DNA of 64,000 bases. Source: Piezodorus guildinii. Taxonomy: Eukaryota; Arthropoda; Insecta; Hemiptera; Pentatomidae. The stretch spans positions 28,230,954 through 28,294,953 of the forward strand of contig CM041292.1 of NCBI GenBank assembly GCA_023052935.1, in the 5' to 3' direction. Positions 44,876 through 56,121 of this stretch are shown piece by piece. A program made the translations under genes and the position numbers. Each line of letters begins with the position of its first letter. Position 1 is the stretch's first letter. The notes under the pieces were generated by a model that worked only from the letters and a program-made list of their open reading frames with translations, searched no databases and was not told the origin of the DNA.

Positions 44876-45354
44876 TTCATTCGATATCCCATATACACAT
44901 TGTTCCGTATCCATTATCAAAGAGTCTTAAATATGAACAGTATACATTTTACCGCCCTGTTTACCACCGGTGATATTAAGGAATTGAAAAACCTTTATTA
45001 TTATGCCAGACAATGTTGCCAAATTAGATCATTTATAATAAATAAATGAAATTATTTGTTAACTTTGTTATGATATATCGTATTTAGCCGTATTATTTAA
45101 AATAATATATTTATATAATTATTATATATATTCGAAACTATTATATTATTCATATATTGCTATTGCGTTATTTTGTAATCAGGTGTATTGTAATTTATTA
45201 CTGTTTAATGTACCTAGAGCTAATAACGTAGTGAATTAGTATCTTGTTACCACTTTTGTTGAAATATGTTTTGTATTTTATATTTGTTATGTAGCTCTAT
45301 TCGTCTGAGGATTAGCTTGAAAGCAAATAAAGTTATTCATTCATTTAGTAAGTA
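44876..45354 (+). mobile_element. LINE tail with 13-bp target duplication
   Basis: Flanked by AGTAAGTAGGACT at 44863-44875 and 45355-45367. The coding remnant ends TTGDIKELKNLYYYARQCCQ then IRSFIINK and a stop at about 45046, matching in style the YYVTECLKLRNLYL end of the LINE at 53017. The 3' region ends TTGAAAGCAAATAAAGTT, then (CATT)n and a TAAG repeat. Severely 5'-truncated. Clade not certain. Confidence 0.7.
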
Positions 45355-45367
45355 AGTAAGTAGGACT

Positions 45368-45697
45368 AAGGCTGAGCTGTAAAAGAAAAAAAATAATCAT
45401 ACGTAGCTCTCTTTTTCTTTATTAACTTTTAACTCGCTAAAAGTCCTATATTTTATCACTTTTCGAGAAGTTTGTTACAAATTCTTCGCTATTTAGACAA
45501 TGGGTAGATAGGACGAAAAAAAGTCATATTCTTATCTTATTATAAGTTTTTGTTTAGATATTTTCAAAATAAGCAGATGTAGAAAGATTTCCAACACACG
45601 TTTTCAGCCGAGAAGCTGAATTAAAACGGCTGTAACAATAAAAATATTGCCTGGAAAATATTTTATTCACGGTTTTACATTTAGTAAAAGAATAACC
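45368..45697. other. unassigned AT-rich stretch
   Basis: Nothing recognised apart from ATTCACGGTTTTACATTTAG at 45665, whose start is echoed at 45966 (AACCGTGAAATATG) beyond the palindrome. Confidence 0.3.
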
Positions 45698-45923
45698 GTG
45701 AATAATCAGGAATCAGTAATTTTTTTATTTATTTTTAATTTAGCCATCGTTTCGGCTCAAGCTTGTGAGCCATCATCAGGGCATTACTGAGCCATGTCCA
45801 AGCATAAACTGTATATGATTGGACTTGGCTCAGTAATGCCCTCATGATAACTCACAAGCTTAAGCCGAAACGTTGGCCAAATTAAAAATTTTCATGAAAA
45901 TTACTGATTCCTGATTATTCCAC
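45698..45923. repeat. 226-bp inverted repeat with hammerhead-like motifs (Penelope remnant)
   Basis: The outer edges GTGAATAATCAGGAATCAGT and its reverse complement enclose two facing ~45-base motifs around an 18-base spacer (45802-45819). On the minus strand (45742-45785) the motif has CTGATGA, stem GGCTC/GAGCC and GAAAC. On the plus strand (45837-45880) the core is CTCATGA and the stem is weaker. These are the conserved parts of a type I hammerhead ribozyme as carried by Penelope-like terminal repeats. Confidence 0.65.
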
Positions 45924-46048
45924 CTATAATAGTTTCTACAGTCGACTATACATCCTCAATATAATAACCGTGAAATATGAAAACCAAAAATGTTGAGGAT
46001 TTTAAATGGATTGACCCAAATGTTAAACATGAAAGGAGGCACATATCT

Positions 46049-46072
46049 CATATATGTATGTATATATATATA

Positions 46073-46123
<51 letters not shown>

Positions 46124-46160
46124 CATGTTTATATATATATACATATATATATTTGTAAGC
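46049..46160. repeat. (TA)n-rich microsatellite
   Basis: Interrupted TA/CATA repeat over about 110 bases. Confidence 0.9.
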
Positions 46161-46424
46161 TGTTAGATAAGTGTGCGTTTGAATGTGGATAAGTTAATTT
46201 TGGTACTTTAGGGAGAATATTATAGCCTTTGGCTATCATGATCAAGTTACTGAGTCAATAATATCCGGAGAGTTGATGGAGGTCATTAACAGAGTTAGCG
46301 TTGCACTCTCAGTGCACTTAATTTCCTTTGAGAATCATCCTCTAAATTTGAGGCATAGATAACAACATGGCGGTAATGATTTAGTTATTTAAGAAAGTGG
46401 ATGGGTGACCCGGATTTAATTAAT
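46161..46424. other. unassigned stretch
   Basis: Nothing recognised. Confidence 0.3.
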
Positions 46425-46429
46425 ATTTT

Positions 46430-47308
46430 TACTTTCACTTACTATATATAGTAAGGGGAAGTATTGCGATCGTGAAAATTTTTGAATTATAGTTTTCAAC
46501 GCAAATTCACGTTTTAGGGTCCCCTGAGTACAAATAACCAAGTCCCGCAAAAAGGTCTGTGTGTGTGTGTTTGGTAAATCCCGGGCGGAAATGGTAAGTC
46601 CAATGAAACTGAAATTTCATATTTAAGACAAATATACGCCCGAGACGTTACAAAACCTTTTTCATCAAAATGAGCACACCAGAAGAGCCACTTTATACCA
46701 TGCATTTTGCACGTTGCCGACGATTTTAATTGAACTCGCTCTATCGATGTAAAATTTAATGGGCTTTAATATCATTTAGTTTTTATTCTGATTAAAATGA
46801 TCTGACAGGGCTTAATTACCGATATTTTAAATTTTTCCTTTCCTAAAGTACCTTTAATTTTGTAGATTTTATAAAAATAACCAAATTATCTTGTTAGCAT
46901 TGATAAATAACAGCTAAATATGTAAATTGTGTGGAATTTAAAAAAAAAAAACTAAAGGAGAAAACTGAAAAAAAAAAATTTAATGCAATTTTTTAGTTTT
47001 GAACATATGAAGCAGTAATATACATGTATGAAATACCGTAAAAAAGCTAAAGATTTTAGAAAAATATTATTTTATACACAAGCTTTTAAAAGTTAATAGA
47101 GTGTGATTTAAAAGTAAAATATAATGGGCTTTAATATCATGTAGTTTTCTAATAATATAATAGATTTTTTAATAAAAACATGTTTCTATAGAAATTCCAT
47201 TTAATTAATTCTTTAATGGCTTCACTCATTTTGATCTCTAACTTATTTGAAAATTTTTCATTAATTTTAAAAATGGAGGTAAGTGAAAGTCGTGTGTTCC
47301 CGCACCAG
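46430..47308 (-). repeat. family A element, full-length copy
   Basis: Left edge TACTTTCACTTACTATATAT, GT core at 46558-46570, CCCGGGCGGAAATGG, TATGCCCGAGACG-type block, TCTGACAGGGCTTAATTACC, right edge GTAAGTGAAAGTCGTGTG then TCCCGCACCAG. ATTTT lies immediately outside each end (46425-46429; 47309-47313). No coding capacity. Confidence 0.85.
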
Positions 47309-47313
47309 ATTTT

Positions 47314-48060
47314 TTTCCATACCATAACTTAATAGCAGCCTGTTATTATACATAATATATTGGCATTATTATATATTGACTAGTTGCATTGAACTCATAT
47401 GAATAGGAAGCTCTACGATTTGTACTTATGACGTTGTTTTTTTTATGTAGATAACTAAAAATTATAAGGCTTTCATAATACAGACCGAAACATACTTTTT
47501 TTTTTAGAACTAGGGCTACCTTATACATTCGTTGAGAACGCGATTTTTTCTAGTCTTACCCTTGTTCCTTTAGAACTTCATATCAGCACAGCTACTCTCC
47601 TTTCTTGTTTTTCTGATAATTTCCACTTTACAGAGCAGTGAAGAATTATTGGCAGGTACAATGATTTAAATTTATGGAGATTGACGTGCTTACCAACCAT
47701 CCTTTCCTACACCAGTTATACCGAATATACATTTCAATATACAATGTGCACAATTTTAAACCATATATTAAACATTCAGTGGTAATAAAATCGGTGGGTG
47801 ACCTAGGAGACACCTGGCAAAGCTCTAAAATGGTAATCGAGAGAAGAAATTAAATGGTACAATAACAGTTTCGCAAAGAACAAAGCTAAAAAAATCTATA
47901 ATCGAGTATATAAGAAGAGGAGCACACGAGCAAAATTAAAAAAAATGTAAATAGACTAACGAAAAATACATTTTTATAATAAATTAAAAAAGTATATTTT
48001 AATAAAATGGTGGGTGATCATGAGTAAATTAATACCCTAAGCAGAAACATTAATAGAATA
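47314..48060. other. unassigned stretch
   Basis: 47550-47660 has a coding-like texture (CTTGTTCCTTTAGAACTTCA) but no recognised motif on either strand. Confidence 0.3.
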
Positions 48061-48180
48061 GTCTAGAAAATAAGGGAAAAACTTGGCGACTGAGTGTGAC
48101 ATCGGCCTAATCATTGCACTGCCGTTACCTAGAAACAGTAAGAATCTCTTGAATATGTACTGAGCCCAAGACCTTTCCTT
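48061..48180 (+). repeat. SINE family D, 3' body fragment
   Basis: AAGGGAAAAACTTGGCGACT, GACATCGGCCTAATCATTGC and CTAGAAACAGTAAGAATCTC follow the order of the 10575 copy. Head missing. Confidence 0.5.
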
Positions 48181-48194
48181 GGTTGTAGATGTAT

Positions 48195-48568
48195 CAGGGG
48201 GTGTTGTTTTTTTTTTTTAAATATTTATTATTCATACCTGTAAAAAGCGCAATAAGTGAAATAAACAAATATGCTATAGAAACATAAGCAGTGGTCATGA
48301 TGGGCATGGAGAAGGTAAGTGCTAGCAGAACCATTTCCTAGTTTTCAATTTATGAGAGAAGATCTCACATCCTGCTCCATTTCAGCCTTCTTCTAACAGG
48401 CAATTCAGTTGATGAATATCCTTTATTGGTCTATTTTCGTGTCCGTGCAATTCGCTATGAATGTATGAAAACGAGAATATAGTTCTCATGTGTTCGTCAA
48501 CTTTGGTTGTTGTAAGTCCGTATGTAGAGTTTTTTATTTACGTTCCAAGAAGCTGTTTTAGTTTGATT
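48195..48568 (-). mobile_element. Jockey J1 fragment, copy e
   Basis: ATGATGGGCATGGAGAAGG, then CATTTCAGCCTTCTTCTAAC, then TTGGTTGTTGTAAGTCCGT, in the same order as copy a. Minus strand, decayed. Confidence 0.7.
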
Positions 48569-48769
48569 ACTTTTTGTTAATTTATTACGGCATTATTTTT
48601 TTTTTCTATCTTTGACAAAAAGTGGAGTAAATTGCCTTATATAATTTTCGCTTTTATGTAGAACTGAAACCCTAAAAATACATATATTTTCTTTTTGAAT
48701 CGCTTCACCTTCGCATATGATTAATTCATATTTATGTTGCAAGCAAAATGGACGATATAAAACCATTAG

Positions 48770-49052
48770 TGGGGTCACCTGTAGTGTCGTAGCTACCATA
48801 ACAGCCCTCTATGCCCTAAGTGGCGGGTTCAATCCTGCAGGGAGGCCTAGAATATTTTTAAAGTTAAGTAAAAAATCCTTAGTTATGCCGTCCTTCGGAG
48901 GAGAAGTAAAGAGGTAGTTTCGATTTTGTGCGATGTTAGTTACTCGCTAAGATATCCTAATTAAACCTGGATATGCAAAATTTAGGCCTCCTTTTTTAGC
49001 ATCGTCCGATTATCCAAAATAGCAAAAGTGACGTATATAAATAAACAACGAT
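48770..49052 (+). repeat. tRNA-derived SINE (family B), near full length
   Basis: GGGGTCACCTGTAGTGTCGT, GCCCTCTATGCCCTAAGTGG, B box GCGGGTTCAATCCTGC, then AAAAAATCCTTAGTTATGCC, GTGCGATGTTAGTTACTCGC, and an AAATAAAC tail. Confidence 0.75.
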
Positions 49053-49359
49053 TACTTAAAAAGCTGAAACCGATCGCAAAGTTGTAAGTATTATTTTATT
49101 TAACCATTGAAGCAGATATATTTCAATTCAAAACGCAATGAAAAATATTTTGTGAGCAAACAGTGGGATACTCCTAGTTCAACTATAGGATATTAATTCA
49201 AAATTCTAGCTGCCACTTTTCTAATAGATGACAAACTTCTAAATGTTCATAAACAGCATTCAGATAATGGATCTTTAAGTAACTTCCGAAGTAATAGAAC
49301 CAAATAGATTAGCGTGCATAAGGGTTTTTAGTTAGTTGAAAGAGACGATCAAAACGATT

Positions 49360-49480
49360 TTATAATATCAATAAAATAGTTGGTTTATATTTATTCTAAA
49401 AAAAAAGTTTATTATAGTAAACTTTAACGAGTCAACGTTTCGGGGACCTTCTCCATCGTCAGGACTCACTAAAATACATC
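49360..49480 (-). repeat. left arm of a Penelope-like inverted repeat with hammerhead-like motif
   Basis: ATATCAATAAAATAGTTGG at about 49366 recurs inverted at 51606-51627. The minus strand of 49429-49467 reads GAGTC, CTGACGA, GGA..TCC, GAAAC, GTT, GACTC. Stem I (GAGTC/GACTC) and both core boxes are present. Confidence 0.6.
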
Positions 49481-49844
49481 AATAATTAATAACTGACATC
49501 AAGGTACAACTATTTAATATACTAATTAAAAACATTCACATAACAATGTTACATAAAAAATTATGATTTTATTTACATGAGTTGTCTCAAAGTTAAAATA
49601 TCCATTTTAAAAATTAAAAATGTTGTCAAAATTGTCTTTAAAAATAAAAATAAAAACCAACAGGGAACAACAACCATCCTACTTCACATATTCTTTGGTC
49701 TCTTATGGATTAGGTTCATCCTATTTACTGTAAAGGTACAAACTGAATTATTATTTATTAATTATTGTTATTTAGATAGGTCAACAATGCAAGTCTTACA
49801 ATTTTGACAACATTTTTAATAAAAAGATGGATTTTTTAACTTTT
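49481..49844. other. interior of the inverted-repeat structure, unassigned
   Basis: AT-rich. A 76-codon plus-strand frame has no domain. Presumed Penelope-derived because of the flanking arms. Confidence 0.3.
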
Positions 49845-49848
49845 AGTC

Positions 49849-49854
<6 letters not shown>

Positions 49855-49896
<42 letters not shown>

Positions 49897-51536
49897 CTTA
49901 CCCTCTGTTTTTATTTTCGAACAAAATACAAATACAAATGTAATGTGTATAGCTGTCAGATTTGTCCTTCTGTTACCCGGAGGTATTCTAAAGAGGATTG
50001 CTATATGCGCTGGATGCACTAGTAATCTTTCAAGGGCTTCTTCTAAGCCTTTATTTATCCATAGCAAAATGGGAGGGACCATTCTTCAGGGTTTTGGCAA
50101 TAAATTGAGTTCAGACATAGTCCGAACTCCTTCCCTCGGCGACAACGTCAACGAGAGGTAGTGATCCTTGCCACCTCCCAGGCTTGGATGGTGGGGTGAT
50201 ATCAGAAAATAATGTATTAGCACAGGCCTTCAGCCCATCAAAAAATTTAATGTGCCTCCGGCTGATATATTCAGGCACTGTTGGCAATACTAACTCCTGA
50301 TGAAGGATATGGTTTCTGGCCCTCTGTAAGTTGGTACCTCTGACAATCCGCCGAAGAATGGAGTTCTGGAACGTCTGTAATTGTTTGAGATTGGACTTAA
50401 ACAGATGCCGCATCAAGGGCGCACCATAGAGCATAGTCGGACGTATTATAGCCTTGTAGATCTGTAGTTTCAGCCTCAGTGAGAGCTGAGGTGACGTGAG
50501 TAGATGATTAAGTCTATAGCTCTTTCTCCTGGCCAGTTTGAGTCGTTCCCGGACTAGATAAGGTGAGGTGCCTATCTAGAGTGACGCCCAGGTAGAGGAT
50601 TGAGTTAGAGACTGGCAGTGTTTCTCCGTTCACTTTAAAATCAGTGGGCAAAGCGCTCTTCCCCTTCTGGAACGACATGACAATAGCATCTGTCTTCTTC
50701 GGGTTCACCCTAATGCCAATCTCCTTCAGCTCATCTACAATAGTGGTCGATGCTCCTTGTGCCAGGGTGAGAGCCCTTTTCGGTCTCATACTAGAAGCAT
50801 AGATGCCAATGTCATCAGCGTAGGCTGCTACCAGTGCCATTGGGTGCTTCATTGATATCACTTTTGCTGTAAAGATCACAAACAATAGTGGTCCCAATAC
50901 AGAACCTTGAGGAACCCCACAAATGGTGTCCTTTGAAGTTGACAATTTATCGCCTACCCTTACGACGAAGGATCTCCCGCTTAAGTAGCTTCTGATCAAT
51001 CGGCATAATGAAGCTGGAAAACGATAGTCTTCCAACTGGCGAAGCAGTAACTTGTGGGATACACAATCAAACGCCTGTGTGCAGTCCAGCGAGATGAACG
51101 CCGTGGCTTCATTGTTCTTCGTCATACGCTCTATGGTGTGCCTTTGAAGTTTCACTAAATGATGATCGCAGGCTACGCCTCGTGAGAACCCGGTCTGTTC
51201 TGGTGGAATGATGGACTCCTCACTGCAGTGCTCTAGCAGATGGTGATGGATCAGCCTCTCGAACACCTTGCTCATATGCGAAAGGAGACTGATAGGCCGA
51301 TAATGCTCTGGTGAGTCTCCATTCTTCCCAGGCTTAAGTAGCGGCACTATGATCGCTTGCTTCCAGTCATCGGGGAAGTATGAGATCCGCATACAGGAGT
51401 TAAAAATGTTTAATAAGAAGGCTTTACCCCTCCGAGGTAGCATCTTCAATAGTACATACGGAATATCATCCAGTCCCGAAGCCTTGTTACCCTTGGTGCG
51501 TCGTAGTACCGACTCAAGCTGACATTGTTATTGTTA
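49855..51536 (-). mobile_element. Jockey-clade LINE (family J3), best-preserved LINE in the window
   Basis: Flanked by AGTCAACTTT at 49845-49854 and 51537-51546. It ends in a ~46-base poly(A) tail (T run 49851-49897, partly shared with the duplication). The reading from 51525: VLRRTKGNKASGLDDIPYVL, YRPISLLSHMSKVFERLIH, LDCTQAFDCVSHKLLLRQLE, GVPQGSVLGPLLFVIF, catalytic AAYADDIGIY, and LYLGVTLDRHLTLSS. One frameshift near 50530-50570 separates it from LYGAPLMRHLFKS and ILRRIVRGTNLQRARNHI (50111-50434). The endonuclease domain is lost to 5' truncation. Confidence 0.9.
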
Positions 51537-51544
51537 AGTCAACT

Positions 51545-51632
51545 TTGGAGAAAATGTTGACTAGTTAAATTTCACTGTAATACACTTTTTTGGGGAAGAA
51601 ATAGAAACCAACTATTTTATTGATATTATTTG
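51545..51632 (+). repeat. right arm of the Penelope-like inverted repeat
   Basis: AAACCAACTATTTTATTGAT is the reverse complement of the left arm edge. Weaker similarity extends inward to the AGTCAAC at the Jockey junction. The GAAAC box is lost here. Confidence 0.5.
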
Positions 51633-52189
51633 CAATCTTCCTTTAAACCTGTTTTTATTATGATTTTATAATAGGATTATGTACTCAAAATTAATTCTAG
51701 TATGATTAGTAAATTAGATTTATATTTGTATCAATTATGTTCAATATTGTATGCCAAAGTAATTAATTTCCATTTGCAGATAATCATGTTAATTTAAATA
51801 TGAATAGCTTTTCAATTACCATTTCAAATTATAATATTCTATACATCTATGTATGTTGCTAATACATATATGGAATTGTGATATGGCTCATAAATGTCGG
51901 CTGTTATTTAAGTTTTCATATTAAAATCAATTGTAAAGAATAATGTGTTCGGCGTGTTTATGAACAATGTGCGTACCTCATAAGCAGTTACATGCATATT
52001 AATAAAAGTTTTATATTTGTAGTTGTTTCAGAGGTCGTTAGGAAAACTCGGGCTATGGTCCTACGGTTTGTGACAGGAGCCATGCCAAGTTATAACTCAG
52101 GACAACAAATCTCTAGGAGAAGTTTTCCAAACGTTCATTAATAGTTTGACTGGCAGTTTGAAGCCTGTTTTATTATTGTAATGTGATTT
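51633..52189. other. unassigned AT-rich stretch
   Basis: Nothing recognised. Confidence 0.3.
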
Positions 52190-52625
52190 ATCGTCGTTTT
52201 TAGAATATATAAAACGATATTCTAAGGCTGTAACTATTTTGATTAAACTTGCTAAACTGATGTAAAGTGTAATGGGCTTCAAGATCATATAGATTTTATT
52301 GTGATTGAAATAGTCTGTCGGGGCTAAGATTCCGATATTTTTAAATTGTCGTTAATTTTGTAGATATGAAAAAAATCAAACATTTCTACTGGTTAGATTT
52401 ATTATAAATAACGGTTAAATACACAATTTGAACGAATTTAATGAACAACTGAATGAAAAAAATATTTCTTAAATATTCTTAAATACAGTAATAAAAATGC
52501 ATATTATACCGTTGAAATCCTTAACATGTTAGGAAAAATGTTATCTTACATTCAAAATTATATAATGCAATGGAGAGTAATGAAAACTAAGTAATTGTTG
52601 AATATAATAATTTCTAACGTCTACA
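52190..52625 (-). repeat. family A element, old internal fragment
   Basis: ATTTTGATTAAACTTGCTAA, TAATGGGCTTCAAGATCAT, TAGTCTGTCGGGGCTAAG, CCGATATTTTTAAATTG and GGAGAGTAATGAAAAC in family order. Neither terminus is present. Confidence 0.6.
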
Positions 52626-53016
52626 AATACAGGTTGTACTTTTTGTAAACAATATTCGGTTATGGGTAATACTATATTATTTAATGAAACAAAAGTGGGT
52701 AGCTAATATAAAATTTAATACAAGGAAAACTGAAGTGGAGATGAACGGGAAAAGAAGCAAAGAAATAATTATTTAAAAAATACTATGACAATCTTAAAGG
52801 AAAAAAAGTTGCTAATATTTCGAAATTTCTTTTGTGCTTTGCAGATTAAACTGGAAACTGTATTAAAAATAAACTGATTGAAAAATGATTGAAAAATTTA
52901 ACATTTCAGCTGAGGTAAAATTAGGTTATAAATATTAATTTCATCTTAACAAAACTGAAATGTGCCAAGAGCACAACATTGTACATCGGTAATAGTTAAA
53001 AAACTAATAACCTTAG

Positions 53017-53876
53017 ACTATGTCAACCCAATAAACTGAAAGTTACCAGTTACGGATTCCAAAATGGTTATTCAGATAATAGCGTTCAATGCCCTATTTG
53101 TAATTCAGGCGAACAAGAAGATTTAAATCATTTTTTGTTGCAATGCCCTGTTTACTCCCCGTCCAGAAATAAGTACTTGAGGACGTATATTGGAAATATG
53201 TCCGACAATGACCTCATAGTACAACTTTTGTTGCAAATAGAAAATAAAAAGCAATTTGAAAATTCATTTTATTATGTAACAGAGTGTTTAAAGCTAAGAA
53301 ATTTGTATCTGTCTATTCAAGAATAATTTAAGCACATTACTAAAATAACAATAATTTTTTTTTTATTTTTTTATTTTTTTTTTTATTCGTATATATTACA
53401 ATTTGTCATAATAGACAATAATAATAGTGCTACAGGATCTCATTCATACAATATTTACAATATAAACAAAAGGAAAGTCAAATTACATAAAATCAAATCA
53501 AAATAAATAAACGTATACAATAACAAAATTTATAGACAAAATAAATACAAATAAATGAAGTTAACAAATAAATAAACAAAACATGTCACATTCTTACCTA
53601 TGTAACAATAATTGAATTTGTTAAACTATTTATGATTGATTTATTTGTTTAATATTCATACAGTTACAATTTATTTTGCTTTTTATTATGTATTTGCTTA
53701 ATATTTATACAATTACAATTTATTTTGCCTTTTACTATGTATTTGTTTTTGAAGCGTATTTTGTTTAGTACAGTTGTAATAGATTTCTTTGATTTATGTT
53801 TAACTGTTTTGTACAACTCATCTCCATTTGTATGGGCTAGCCCGAAAAGAAATAAAGAGATTTATTTATTTAGTAT
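53017..53876 (+). mobile_element. LINE tail with zinc-knuckle C-terminus and 12-bp target duplication
   Basis: Flanked by TAATAACCTTAG at 53005-53016 and 53877-53888. The frame ending at 53326 reads VQCPICNSGEQEDLNHFLLQ then CPVYSPSRNKYL, a C..C....H....C zinc-knuckle as at the end of several LINE ORF2 proteins, and ends YYVTECLKLRNLYLSIQE. The 3' region ends AGCCCGAAAAGAAATAAAGA. A second retroinsertion splits it at 53357-53602. Clade uncertain. Confidence 0.75.
53357..53602 (-). mobile_element. nested retroinsertion, LINE 3' end, 11-bp target duplication
   Basis: Flanked by TAACAATAATT at 53346-53356 and 53603-53613. T-rich at the left (the A-rich 3' tail on the minus strand), then TTCGTATATATTACAATTTG and an A-rich remainder. 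No coding sequence. Similar in texture to Jockey/CR1 3' regions. Confidence 0.7.
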
Positions 53877-53888
53877 TAATAACCTTAG

Positions 53889-54229
53889 TTAAATTGTTTT
53901 TATTATGAATATATTTTCTGATTATTACTTTAATTCATATTTATTTTTTCAATTATATGTATATAACTCTAAAACATAATTTTAATAGTCAAATTATTGA
54001 AAAATATATATTCCAGATACTTGTTATTTTTAATTTTCTATAAAAAAAAATTCGGAGCCCTCCGATCTTATTGTTTACATTTTTAGTGATTAATTTTTTC
54101 CCAAAAATTCATAATAATTATGAAATAAAGTCAAAAAGATATCTATTTCTAATATAGATTTATCGGTCCATAAATTATAAGTATCGTACATATATACAGA
54201 TTTTTTTTTCACAGGTTCTTAATGCATTG
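53889..54229. other. unassigned AT-rich stretch
   Basis: Nothing recognised. Confidence 0.3.
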
Positions 54230-54627
54230 AATCGGGTTGTAAAATATGTTGCTAGCGTTTTTCAATAATTCAATTTTAATCCGTGTTGTTTATAAAATCA
54301 TGATTACTTGGTCAATAATGTTTATATATTATTTAAAAAAATCAATAAAGATACGTTTATGCATCAGTTTCAAAAAATATTGCTTATTTTTAAGTGGTAT
54401 TTTGCTCTACTCACTCAAAATGCAATTTAAAGATAAGAAAAAGGAATTTTCGCAATTAATAGGTTTTTTTTTTTATTTCCGAAAAGGAAAATCCGCACTA
54501 CAGACTTTTAAAATGTTTACAGTGTGTATGGCGCTGATGCCTTAGGAAAACACCCTTCGTAAGTGGTTTGGTCGATTCAGAACCTGAAATTTTGACTTGG
54601 AAGACGCAAAGCGCGTCCTTCAATCAT
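54230..54627 (+). mobile_element. mariner-like relic (family M2), copy 1 of 2
   Basis: KKEFSQLIGFFFYFRKGKSA then LQTFKMFTVCMAL at 54430-54545, followed out of frame by KTPFVSGLVDS and ILTWKTQS (degraded FDLED..). The same N-terminal region as at 43626. No catalytic domain. Confidence 0.65.
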
Positions 54628-54766
54628 GGTCAATAATGTTCACATATTAAAAAAAAAAAATAGTAAAGGTGCGTTTATGCATCAGTTTCAATAGGGATTC
54701 CTAAACTCAAAGTGGTACTTTGCTTGCTGAAAATGGAAGGGAAACCAATTTTCGTCATTTCATGAT

Positions 54767-54801
<35 letters not shown>

Positions 54802-54950
54802 AGACGGTTAACAATATTTCGAAATTTCGAAAATTTTGACGAGGAAGACGTAAAGCGCTCTTATCGTTCTGAGAGGACGGAATTAAAAAAATACCTAAAT
54901 GATGGCGACATGCAGTAGACCAAAATGGGTTATATATGATTGAATTAGCA
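54628..54950 (+). mobile_element. mariner-like relic (family M2), copy 2 of 2
   Basis: GGTGCGTTTATGCATCAGTT and TCAAAGTGGTACTTTGCTTG repeat the start of copy 1, then a poly(A) run (54769-54798). TTTTGACGAGGAAGACGTAA and GATGGCGACATGCAGTAGAC follow. Confidence 0.6.
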
Positions 54951-55622
54951 TTTATACAAGAATCTGAAGTTGTGATTGAAATCACCAGTAAAAACGCAAC
55001 GAACTTTACCCGAACTTTCTACATACTGCGTAGGAAATATGTACAAACTCTTGGATTTATCCAATTGAATTTTACAATAACGACAGTTTATGATGTCTCC
55101 TATAATCATTTTGATGATGAATTAGAGTAGTTTTGAAACTGACCGCCTTATATCTGATATTGAGCAACTTCAATTAAATAAATGCACCAAGGGGAATACA
55201 TATCAATAAAATTGTGAAATAGGAATGTACTATCCATCTTGATAAAGTATAAATGATTCCAGTCATTCCAGTGAAGGACGGCAGTAGTACTTTCTGGAAA
55301 ACTTGGAGCTTTGGAGTGCATTTTTTCCAGCGGCGTGGGCGTAGCCGGACGATCCATCATCATTAGGCCCGAGAGAGAACCTTTCATTACCTCGACCTAC
55401 CTTTTTCCCTTACCATACCTATTCCATTCCCATTTCTCAATTTCTTTATATATGGCCTCTTACCTTCCACATCCATTTGCGGTTTAATAACTCCTTCACA
55501 GGGACATTTTATTGACGTTGGCTAAGAAAAATGATCTCATATGATGATATGCCGGTCTCCTCATAGTCCTTAAGTGTATTAAAAGAAGTATGCCATATGA
55601 AATTATATAAAAACAATGTATT
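54951..55622. other. unassigned stretch
   Basis: A 79-codon minus-strand frame (55148-55387) spans a GC-richer patch near 55320-55375 but shows no domain and no convincing splice borders. Confidence 0.3.
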
Positions 55623-55624
55623 AT

Positions 55625-55682
<58 letters not shown>

Positions 55683-55690
55683 TATATAGA
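55625..55690. repeat. (TA)n microsatellite
   Basis: TA repeat with a few AAT interruptions. Confidence 0.95.
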
Positions 55691-56121
55691 TATATTAGGC
55701 AAACAAATAGCGAAGTAAGCTTTTTGAACTTTACTAACATTATTTATAATAACATATAATCATTATTCCTAATAATAAGAAAAGACAAACGAAGATTCTA
55801 ATTCTACAAAAGCTTGAATTATTTTTTTGGGATTCATTACATACATAATAATGCCGTAGATGGAAAAAATTCATATAATTTTAAATTTTTATTTTCTCAA
55901 TATATTTCAAATTTTTATATTATATATTTTAAAATTTTAATCAACTCACTATTATGACTGATATTACCTGTAGCATCTTATTCTATTGTTTTAGGTGTCT
56001 AAAAAATAAAATCCCTCATCGAATCCTACCGTGTCCTTTTTTTACACTCGCTAAACCCTCACAACAGTTCGGTATTGCTGGTACTGTGCAGCGTTCCCAG
56101 CCCCCAAATTATTATTATTAT
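55691..56121. other. unassigned AT-rich stretch
   Basis: Nothing recognised. Confidence 0.3.

Noticed and set aside
55148..55387. 79-codon minus frame as an exon
   Set aside because: No recognisable motif and no acceptor/donor pair bounding it.
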